Shown here piece by piece: positions 15,905 through 21,699 of a DNA stretch of 41,846 nucleotides (the stretch's first letter is position 1; every line of letters starts with the position of its first letter). A program made the translations under genes and the position numbers. The stretch is from positions 1 through 41,846 of the forward strand of contig JAEELE010000002.1 in NCBI GenBank assembly GCA_016288755.1. Reading direction: 5' to 3'. The notes under the pieces were generated by a model. The model made no database searches, was not told the DNA's origin, and worked only from the letters and a program-made list of their open reading frames with translations. The DNA is from Oscillospiraceae bacterium. GTDB taxonomy: Bacteria > Bacillota > Clostridia > Oscillospirales > Ruminococcaceae.

Positions 15905-16001
15905 AGGTCACAGCGGTGCCGCGGCAGCTTCGGAGCGCGGCTGCTCCGTTTCAGGGCGGTCATAGGCATCATCCTTTCTTCACTGTCGCTGCGGTTCGGC
16001 A

Positions 16002-16457
16002 TCAAGCCACCCAGACGGAGTTGGTCGTGACCGTGATGCTCTCGGTGTCCGGGAAGAACCAGCCGGTTTCCTTCGCATAGAAGGTGAGCTCAACGCGGTA
16101 ATAATAGCCGCCGGGGACCGCAACCAGGAAATTGCTCAGGGAATACTTGTTTTTGTTTTCCGCAAGCTGGTCGCTCGGCTCAAAGTAGTTTGACCAGCTT
16201 CCCGTGCCGCTCGCACTCTGCTGGATCTTGATGTCCTTAAAGCCGATCTTTGCCATCACTGCGTTTGCCGTAACAGACGCATTGAGCAAGACGCGCTTGC
16301 TGCCGGAGCTCAGGGTCGCGCCATAGTGCTCGATCAGTCCGACGGAATCGGGGCTCGCCGGGCTTTCTTCGCCGTCCGCAGCCAGTGCATGAACCGGGAA
16401 GCAGAACATCATGACCGCTGCCATCAGCATCACCAATGCTTTTTTGAACCACTTCAT
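16002..16457 (-). CDS. Small secreted protein, possibly DUF6147 type
   Basis: A 151-residue exported protein with a signal peptide (cleavage near HALA-ADGEE) and a mature beta-rich domain (YGATLSSGSKRVLLNASVTA, IGFKDIKIQQSASG, PGGYYYRVELTFYAK). From memory this resembles small secreted proteins named DUF6147; that label is uncertain. The ATG at 16457 follows AAGGAGG by 8 bases; a GTG three codons earlier overlaps the ribosome site and is rejected. It is preceded by a promoter block nearly identical to the one before the anti-sigma gene, so it is probably a target of the adjacent sigma factor. Confidence 0.7.
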   Translation of the reverse strand: MKWFKKALVMLMAAVMMFCFPVHALAADGEESPASPDSVGLIEHYGATLSSGSKRVLLNASVTANAVMAKIGFKDIKIQQSASGTGSWSNYFEPSDQLAENKNKYSLSNFLVAVPGGYYYRVELTFYAKETGWFFPDTESITVTTNSVWVA

Positions 16458-16498
16458 CGCTTTCACCTCCTTGCTGTTTTCTGTTCCTGTTTGCCCCT

Positions 16499-16554
16499 CT
16501 GATAATACAATGTCTGGAACACCCCCACTTTCCGATAATTATCCAAACTTTGTA
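16499..16554 (-). promoter_or_regulatory. Duplicated promoter block, copy 1 (secreted protein)
   Basis: This 56-base block matches 17465-17520 at 44 positions with no gaps. Eighteen bases (CTGATAATACAATGTCTG) and seven (TTTCCGA) are identical at the same 12-base spacing. On the minus strand it reads TCGGAAA-N12-CAGACATTGTATTATCAG. This looks like an alternative-sigma promoter with a GGAAA-type -35. It ends 41 bases before the secreted protein's ATG. Confidence 0.7.
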
Positions 16555-16603
16555 TCATTGCACAAAAATCCTTAATTTTAGCATTGTCTGATTGTACATC
16601 ATT

Positions 16604-17425
16604 TCATCCGAACATACTGCACAGAATATGCTCCGCTTCTGCAGGGTCCAAATTGTGTGTGCCGAAATAGTAGACTGTGTTATTCAGCAGAAACATTGCT
16701 TTGTATTGCTGATCCTCCTTTGACACCGTGACGGTCACGCCCTGAAGCTCCAGCTCCGAAACATTATGCGTATCTGAGGGAATGCCCCAGCCCTGCATCG
16801 GAACAGCATCCGCGTCCTCATAGTAGCGATAAATAATGATGATCTGTTTTTTGGCGTTTCTATAGTAGAAATCGAGATACTGCTCTTCATCCGTCTCGTC
16901 ATGATTAATATATTCCGTCTCAAATCCTTCCGGGCGGTACTGCGGCACCAGCGGAGAAAATCCGTACTTTTCGCACTCGCTCCGGATGCCGAAGGGGTCT
17001 TCGGATTGCGCGATATCCAGAGATTTCGTCTGTTTGTCTTCATCGGAGAATTCCAGCACAACGCTGCGATCAAAGAACGTATAAACATGCTTCAAAATCC
17101 CAACACCCGTTGCGTGCAGCATCCAGCTGTTTACACCGAACAGCATCGCCGCACAGGCGCAAGCCGCAGCGATCCGCCGGACCCAGCTTCTCCGGAATAT
17201 GGGCGTCCGCTTTGCCGCGCAGACCCGAAGCGTCCGATCCAGTCCCTGCCGGATCGCCTGTTCCTGCTGCTCCTGCGTCATGCTTTCGTCCATGACCGCA
17301 GCGGAAAGCGCGTCGATCCGGTCGTAATCCCATTCCCCCTCCGGCTTCTGCAGTTCCTGCTCCAGCATTTCCCTGAGCATCTCGATATCTGCTTCCCGGG
17401 TGTTGTTCCGTTCATTGTTCTGCAT
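16604..17425 (-). CDS. Anti-sigma factor with DUF4367-like domain
   Basis: A 273-residue single-pass membrane protein. Residues 1-75 are charged and helical and would bind the sigma factor (DIEMLREMLEQELQKPEGEW). A transmembrane helix follows at about 84-104 (RIAAACACAAMLFGVNSW). The extracytoplasmic domain includes YRPEGFETEYINHD and a C-terminal region (QIIIIYRYYEDADAV, KEDQQYKAMFLLNNTVYYFG) typical of DUF4367 proteins. It lies directly downstream of the sigma gene and should hold that sigma at the membrane until an envelope signal arrives. The start at 17425 follows AAAGGAGGG; an in-frame ATG at 17455 also has AGGAGG 5 bases upstream, so ten extra residues are possible. Confidence 0.8.
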   Translation of the reverse strand: MQNNERNNTREADIEMLREMLEQELQKPEGEWDYDRIDALSAAVMDESMTQEQQEQAIRQGLDRTLRVCAAKRTPIFRRSWVRRIAAACACAAMLFGVNSWMLHATGVGILKHVYTFFDRSVVLEFSDEDKQTKSLDIAQSEDPFGIRSECEKYGFSPLVPQYRPEGFETEYINHDETDEEQYLDFYYRNAKKQIIIIYRYYEDADAVPMQGWGIPSDTHNVSELELQGVTVTVSKEDQQYKAMFLLNNTVYYFGTHNLDPAEAEHILCSMFG

Positions 17426-17464
17426 AGCTGCACCCTCCTTTGGCAATCGTTTCATTTGGTCCTC

Positions 17465-17520
17465 CTGATAATACAATGTCTGCAGACCCTTCAGTTTCCG
17501 ACAAAAATCTAAACTTCGTA
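17465..17520 (-). promoter_or_regulatory. Duplicated promoter block, copy 2 (anti-sigma gene)
   Basis: This is the same block as 16499-16554, placed before the anti-sigma gene and partly inside the last codons of the sigma gene. Finding it twice at the same spacing, beside a sigma factor, suggests the sigma drives its own anti-sigma and the secreted protein. Confidence 0.7.
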
Positions 17521-17997
17521 GAAATTATCCAAAATTTTCTTTTTGATCCGCTCGATTTTGTAGTATAATTCCCTCATGCTCATGCCGTACCGCGCTGCGA
17601 CCGCTTTCCGGCTGCCGTATTCGGCGGAATAGTATTCGGTCAGCAGCTGCATCTCCTCCTCCGTGAGAATGCTCCTCAGCCGTTCCGCCGGCGTCTCAAG
17701 CATCAGCGAGGACATTCCGCCGTCATCCGGCAGCACAACATCGTCCAGCTGCACATGCCTGTGCCTCTGCTCCTTCCGCAGATAATTGCAGATGACACGT
17801 TCCGCAGTGCGCAGCAGCCATGTCCGGAGATTTTCCGTTTCGGTGAGAGAATCATACTTCTGAATCAGAATCAGGAAGACCTCCTGCGCGCAGTCCTCTG
17901 CTGCCTGTTTGCTGCATCCGAGCCGCGCAAAGCAAAACCGATATACAGCCGGATAGTATTCCCGGATCAGTTCATCGATCTGCTCATCCTGCTTCAT
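17509..17997 (-). CDS. ECF-type RNA polymerase sigma factor
   Basis: A 162-residue sigma-70-family factor with only regions 2 and 4. Region 2 is at about residues 8-75 (YYPAVYRFCFARLGCSKQAAED, AQEVFLILIQKY, LRTWLLRTAERVICNYLR), which binds core RNA polymerase and the -10. Region 4 is at about 107-157 (LTEEEMQLLTEYYSAEYGSR, KAVAARYGMSMRELYYKIER), a helix-turn-helix for the -35. The Met at 17997 follows GGGAGG by 7 bases. It is transcribed from its own sigma-A promoter and paired with the anti-sigma gene downstream. The likely regulon includes the small secreted protein and perhaps the dockerin genes beyond it. Confidence 0.9.
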   Translation of the reverse strand: MKQDEQIDELIREYYPAVYRFCFARLGCSKQAAEDCAQEVFLILIQKYDSLTETENLRTWLLRTAERVICNYLRKEQRHRHVQLDDVVLPDDGGMSSLMLETPAERLRSILTEEEMQLLTEYYSAEYGSRKAVAARYGMSMRELYYKIERIKKKILDNFYEV

Positions 17998-18031
17998 GCT
18001 GTGCCTCCCCCCTTTCGGAAAAATCGACACC

Positions 18032-18060
18032 ATTGTATCACAGACGACTGAAAAAGTCAA
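18032..18060 (-). promoter_or_regulatory. Sigma-A promoter of the ECF sigma gene
   Basis: On the minus strand TTGACT (18055-18060), 17 bases, TACAAT (18032-18037), 34 bases before the ATG at 17997. Confidence 0.85.
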
Positions 18061-18108
18061 GCAAAAAAAACATAACACCTTGCATTCAGATCATCACATA
18101 TGGAGCTG

Positions 18109-18142
18109 AAAAAGCCCGACGATTCACGAAAAATCGCCGGGC
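18109..18142 (-). terminator. Intrinsic terminator upstream of the sigma gene
   Basis: GCCCGACGATT (18114-18124) pairs with AATCGCCGGGC (18132-18142), with one mismatch. On the minus strand five T follow. It would stop transcripts coming from the CpsB-like gene region. Confidence 0.82.
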
Positions 18143-18475
18143 AAAGGTCAGTTTCAGTTTGTGCAAGAGCGAGCACGTTGTCGAAATCATAACGGAAAAA
18201 GCAGATTTTCACGGGAACTGCTTTGAATTGCCGTCAATAAGCTATGCTTGTGCTTTTTCTCATGTTTACGCGAGTTTCCATTGGTGAATGAGGGCTGGTG
18301 TATGCAAATCGTGTGAACTGTTCATGGGAACTTGCGTGGGAACTGCGTGTGCAAATCCTTGCAAATGAGTGCAATATCTTGCTCAAATTTGCAATATTTT
18401 GCACTGGTGATTGTAGTAAAAGCATCGCACCTGCTCGGTTTTTACGAATTTACGCATTTTTCGAGTCTGAAGCCG
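18143..18475. other. Gene-free stretch with short repeats
   Basis: No credible gene is seen. GGGAACT occurs three times (18213, 18326, 18338), twice just before the phased TGC repeat at 18350. Open frames here lack ribosome sites. It lies between the terminator at 18109 and repeat copy B. Confidence 0.45.
18350..18406. repeat. Degenerate 10-bp tandem repeat with TGC in phase
   Basis: TGC recurs exactly every 10 bases at 18350, 18360, 18370, 18380, 18390 and 18400, in units such as TGCAAATCCT, TGCAAATGAG, TGCAATATCT and TGCAATATTT. The period matches one helical turn, so any bound protein would sit on one face of the DNA. Confidence 0.7.
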
Positions 18476-18526
18476 GTTTGGGGCAGCGCCCCATTATCAA
18501 TCCGCCGGAGGCACTTCATTACAAAA
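18476..18526 (-). repeat. Two-hairpin repeat, copy B (first half only)
   Basis: On the minus strand GTAATGAAGTGCCTCCGGCG, then GATTGATAATGGGG and hairpin 1 (GGGGC-gct-GCCCC, 18480-18492). This matches the leading block and first stem of copies C and E. It begins at the stop codon of the CpsB-like gene (TAA at 18519-18521) and runs in that gene's direction. Hairpin 2 is absent. Confidence 0.75.
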
Positions 18527-19241
18527 ACGACGACGGCTCGGCGTTGGAGAGCAGCATGCCGGGGTTGTTCTTGATGCGGCGGTAGAGCTCGGCGGGGAGA
18601 CTGCGCTGCAGCAGACGCATGGTCTCAGTGAAGCGGAGCGGCTCGTCGATCGGGTGTGCGCCCGTCGCCACAAAATGCGCGTACTGGTTCGCGAGCAGAT
18701 AGAGCGACAGCTTGCGGTACTCCGGATTCAGCAGTCCGTCGATCGAGATCTGCAGCAGAATGCCTGCCTGCCGGAGCGTCAGCCAGTCCTCCGGCGACCA
18801 GAAATCGAAGTGGCGTTCGATATCGACTGCCACCGGACAGAGCCCGCTGACGATCCGCAGCCGCGAAAGCGCCTCGCAGAATTCCTCGGTGATCGGCTGT
18901 GTCGGCAGATCGACCAGCAGATACTGCGATTTGCCGAGTGCGAACGGCTGCAGCCCGCGCAGATCGTCCATGCAGTATTGCAGCGGCAGCACGGCTGCGG
19001 GCACGAGCACCGTGTTCAGTCCGGCTGCGTTCGATGCCTCAATCAGTGCATTGCGCTGTGCGAAAAACTGCTCCCGCGACTGGAGCTCCGGCTGGAAAAA
19101 CGGCGCTGCTGCTGCGGTTTTGATATTGCTCCGCCGAAAAACGGCAATGCGCTCGGCAGCCTGCTCATGGCTCAGGGCGCCGCTGTTTATGACCGGCATG
19201 TCCGGCAGAATATTTGCGTAGATGTCGACGTAAAAGTTCAT
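18519..19241 (-). CDS. CpsB/CapC-like PHP protein that has lost its metal ligands
   Basis: A 240-residue protein with the overall course of the manganese-dependent PHP tyrosine phosphatases CpsB/YwqE, which act on capsule kinases. The expected metal-binding motifs are all changed. The N-terminal D-I-H-x-H-I-L-P is VDIYANILP (Tyr8, Asn10). T-P-H-H is APFF (46-49). A-H-P-E-R is VDIER (139-143). S-D-A-H is TGAH (193-196), where only the last His remains. The fold seems preserved (YLLVDLPTQPI matches the Y-I-L-I-E-F-P strand), so it may be a non-catalytic binding protein. RBS GGGAG; strong promoter upstream. No capsule genes are adjacent except a CapA protein 2.5 kb away. Confidence 0.7.
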   Translation of the reverse strand: MNFYVDIYANILPDMPVINSGALSHEQAAERIAVFRRSNIKTAAAAPFFQPELQSREQFFAQRNALIEASNAAGLNTVLVPAAVLPLQYCMDDLRGLQPFALGKSQYLLVDLPTQPITEEFCEALSRLRIVSGLCPVAVDIERHFDFWSPEDWLTLRQAGILLQISIDGLLNPEYRKLSLYLLANQYAHFVATGAHPIDEPLRFTETMRLLQRSLPAELYRRIKNNPGMLLSNAEPSSFL

Positions 19242-19282
19242 GTGGCGGCGGCTCCCTTTCTGCTAAATATATCTCCATCTTT

Positions 19283-19311
19283 ATTGTAGCACAAATTGGA
19301 CAGAATGTCAA
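19283..19311 (-). promoter_or_regulatory. Sigma-A promoter of the CpsB-like gene
   Basis: On the minus strand TTGACA (19306-19311), 17 bases, TACAAT (19283-19288), about 40 bases before the ATG. Confidence 0.9.
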
Positions 19312-19392
19312 CAATCTATGGATAATTTATGAACGCTAAAACGGATTTTTTTCGCGCCCGGCAAATATTGCTAAAATGGAAACATTTATGAA

Positions 19393-19421
19393 TTGACATT
19401 TCCGCGGCGTTTTGCTATGAT
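19393..19421 (+). promoter_or_regulatory. Sigma-A promoter of the CAP-domain gene
   Basis: TTGACA (19393-19398), 17 bases, TATGAT (19416-19421), 46 bases before the ATG at 19468. It is divergent from the CpsB-like promoter. Confidence 0.9.
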
Positions 19422-19467
19422 AGAGACACGGGAGCTGCTCCCGCAGACTTGAAAGGAGATGGTTTTC

Positions 19468-20172
19468 ATGAAGCTGCGCAGATGCTTGACTGTGCTGCTC
19501 GCAGGCGCCGTGCTGCTGACGGGAATCCGGATGCGCCCGGTGCAGACGGCAGCACAGGCGGTCAGCTACGGCAGTGAGACCGCGGCGCGCTATGCAGAGC
19601 AGGTCGCGCAGATCGTCAACCGCGAGCGTGCTGCCTACGGGCTTGCCCCGCTGGTCTGCTCAGATACGCTCAGCGCGCCCGCACAGGTCCGCGCGCAGGA
19701 GATCCAGTCGGTGTTTTCGCACACGCGCCCGAACGGGCAGAGCTGCTTTACGGCGCTCAATGAGGCGGGCATCCGCTATACCTATGCAGGCGAGAATATC
19801 GCCTACGGACAGCGCGATCCCGAGGCGGTCATGGACGCATGGATGCACTCGGAGGGGCACCGCGCCAACATCCTCAGCGACCGCGTGACGCATATCGGCG
19901 TCGGTGTGACCGAGCGCGGCGGGGTGTACTACTGGACGCAGTTCTTTGCGGCGTCCGGTCAGCTTGAGACGGGCACGCAGACCACTGCACCGGCGGTCAT
20001 GACACAGCGCATTACGTCCGCGGCGCAGACTGTCACGACGGTGACGCAGATGACCGAGGCAGTCCCCGCCGCAACCGAAGCGCCGGAAGCCGGCACTGTC
20101 TGCGGCTGGCAGGCGATGCTGGAGCGGCTCTGCGAAATGCTCGGGCTGGACTGCAGCGCGCGGCGGCAGTAG
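19468..20172 (+). CDS. Secreted CAP/SCP-domain protein (YkwD type)
   Basis: A 234-residue exported protein: signal peptide (about 1-30), CAP domain (about 42-165), then a Thr/Val/Ala-rich tail and a short Cys-containing end. CAP signature residues are present: NRERAAYGLAPL (51-62), His85 (SHTRPNG), Glu109 (AGEN), Glu129 and His131 (SEGHRANIL), and YYWTQFFA. Such bacterial proteins act outside the cell; their activity is not settled. The ATG at 19468 is 9 bases after AAAGGAG, while the ATG at 19459 abuts it and is rejected. The stop codon TAG at 20170-20172 lies inside the leading block of repeat copy C, so the last residues may have been set by the repeat. Confidence 0.9.
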   Translation: MKLRRCLTVLLAGAVLLTGIRMRPVQTAAQAVSYGSETAARYAEQVAQIVNRERAAYGLAPLVCSDTLSAPAQVRAQEIQSVFSHTRPNGQSCFTALNEAGIRYTYAGENIAYGQRDPEAVMDAWMHSEGHRANILSDRVTHIGVGVTERGGVYYWTQFFAASGQLETGTQTTAPAVMTQRITSAAQTVTTVTQMTEAVPAATEAPEAGTVCGWQAMLERLCEMLGLDCSARRQ

Positions 20173-20262
20173 AAAAAGCGGTATCTCCGATGGATTTATA
20201 TTGAGGGCTCCTCCCTCAAACTCCCGCCAAAGGGCTGCCAGCCCTTTGGAATCCCATTACGG
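20169..20262 (+). repeat. Two-hairpin repeat, copy C (full)
   Basis: Leading block GTAGAAAAAGCGGTATCTCC then GATGGATTTATA; hairpin 1 TTGAGGG-ctcct-CCCTCAA (20201-20219); linker ACTCCCG; hairpin 2 CCAAAGGGCT-gcc-AGCCCTTTGG (20227-20249); tail AATCCCATTA. The stop codon of the CAP-domain gene is the TAG in the first four bases. It points in the gene's direction. Confidence 0.85.
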
Positions 20263-20332
20263 ATTGAATATCATGGGATGCATGAGAGACACTGAATCTG
20301 CAATGTCGATCCGTCACTGCAATACCGTACTG

Positions 20333-20365
20333 GCTCCCTGTTTGCTTCGGCAGCAGGGAGCTTTT
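20333..20365 (+). terminator. Intrinsic terminator before the pfp promoter
   Basis: GCTCCCTG (20333-20340) and CAGGGAGC (20354-20361) with a GC extension around a TTCG loop, then TTTT. It ends the CAP-gene transcript, leaving repeat copy C within the mRNA. Confidence 0.85.
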
Positions 20366-20397
20366 GCTGCGCGGTCCGTGTGCCGTTCGCATTCTGC

Positions 20398-20426
20398 TTG
20401 ACAGAATCGCGGTTGTCCGGTATAAT
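20398..20426 (+). promoter_or_regulatory. Perfect consensus promoter of pfp
   Basis: TTGACA (20398-20403), 17 bases, TATAAT (20421-20426), 56 bases before the ATG. Expected to be very strong. Confidence 0.95.
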
Positions 20427-20481
20427 ATAAGATGTATCAGGCGCGGCTCCGACCGCGTAATGCAGAAGGTGAAGGAACATC

Positions 20482-21699
20482 ATGATCAATATTGCAGTTG
20501 CACAGTCCGGCGGTCCGACCTGCGCGATCAATGCATCGCTGCTCGGCGTCTTCCGCGAGGCGCTCCGTGAGCCGTCCATCGACGCGATCTTCGGCTCGAT
20601 CAACGGCATTGAGGGCATCATCGAGAACCATCTGGTCGACCTCAAATCCATGCTGCTCTCCGATGACGACATGGAGCTGCTGCGGCAGACCCCCTCGACC
20701 GTGCTCGGCTCCTGCCGCTATAAGCTGCCCGACCGGCACGAGGACGATTCGACCTACGTGAAAATTGCGGAGACGCTCCGTCAGCGCAATATCGGCGCAT
20801 TTTTCTACATCGGCGGCAACGATTCGCAGGATACGGTCGACAAGCTCTCGGCGTATTTCACCGAGGTCGGGCTCGACGTCAAGACCATCGGCATCCCGAA
20901 GACGATCGACAATGACCTCTGCGTGACCGACCACACACCGGGCTTCGGGTCCGCGGCGAAATATGTCGCCACGACCATGCACGAGATCACCCGCGACAGC
21001 ATCGTCTATTCGATCCCGTCGGTGACGATCGTCGAGATCATGGGGCGTCACGCGGGCTGGCTGACCGCTTCGAGCGCCGTGCTGCACAGCATGGGCGAGA
21101 CCGCGCCGCATTTGGTCTATGTGCCCGAGGCGGATTTCACGATTGATGGCTTTATCTCCGACGTGCGGCAGGAGATGTCCAAGCACAAGGCGGTGATCGT
21201 CGCGGTGTCTGAGGGCATTCCCGTCCCCGAGGGCGTGCAGAGCGGTCTGGTCGATCAGTTCGGGCACAAATATCTCTCCGGCATCGGAAAATATCTCGAG
21301 AACACCGTGCGCCGCGAGATCGGCTGCAAGGTGCGCTCGATCGAGCTGAACGTCATGCAGCGCTGCTCGTCGCATCTCTGCTCCAGGACCGATATCGACG
21401 AGGCAGAGCGCGTCGCGGAGGCTGCCGTGCGCTGTGCACTCTCCGGCGAGACCGGCAAGTGCATGGTCTTCCGGCGTGTGGCTGACAAGCCGTATACCGT
21501 CGTGATCGAGACCGCAGACGCCTCGCAGGTCGCGAACAAGGAGAAATTCCTGCCCGCCTCCTTCATCAATCCCGCGGGCAACAACATCACCAATGCCGCG
21601 CTCGATTACTTCCTGCCGCTGATGCAGGGCGAGCTGTCGCTGATCATGGAGCACGGCATCCCGAAGCATTTTGCGATCCATGAGTCGGTGCTGAAATGA
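20482..21699 (+). CDS. pfp: Diphosphate-dependent 6-phosphofructokinase
   Basis: A 405-residue phosphofructokinase, the committed step of glycolysis (fructose-6-phosphate to fructose-1,6-bisphosphate). GGP (10-12), GGNDS (111-115), PKTIDND (139-145) and MGRHAGW (187-193) are visible. An Asp after GGN, where ATP enzymes have Gly, and a Lys in PKTIDND, where ATP enzymes have Gly, are the known marks of pyrophosphate use, which is reversible. Length is longer than the roughly 320 residues of bacterial ATP-PFK and fits the PPi group. RBS AAGGTGAAGGAAC is weak, but the promoter is perfect. The stop overlaps the next ATG (ATGA). Confidence 0.92.
   Translation: MINIAVAQSGGPTCAINASLLGVFREALREPSIDAIFGSINGIEGIIENHLVDLKSMLLSDDDMELLRQTPSTVLGSCRYKLPDRHEDDSTYVKIAETLRQRNIGAFFYIGGNDSQDTVDKLSAYFTEVGLDVKTIGIPKTIDNDLCVTDHTPGFGSAAKYVATTMHEITRDSIVYSIPSVTIVEIMGRHAGWLTASSAVLHSMGETAPHLVYVPEADFTIDGFISDVRQEMSKHKAVIVAVSEGIPVPEGVQSGLVDQFGHKYLSGIGKYLENTVRREIGCKVRSIELNVMQRCSSHLCSRTDIDEAERVAEAAVRCALSGETGKCMVFRRVADKPYTVVIETADASQVANKEKFLPASFINPAGNNITNAALDYFLPLMQGELSLIMEHGIPKHFAIHESVLK

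Noticed and set aside
15727..16005. Cys-rich minus-strand frame overlapping the first dockerin gene
   Set aside because: It contains CDLC and further Cys, but much of it is the out-of-frame reading of a conserved signal peptide and the rest is the structured GC-rich leader; weak ribosome site only.
18350..18406. CRISPR array
   Set aside because: The units are 10 bases, degenerate and without spacers; no cas genes are in the window.
20437..21681. 414-codon minus-strand frame opposite pfp
   Set aside because: It lies wholly antisense to a clear PPi-PFK and has the Asp/Arg/His/Leu bias typical of reverse reading of GC-rich genes.
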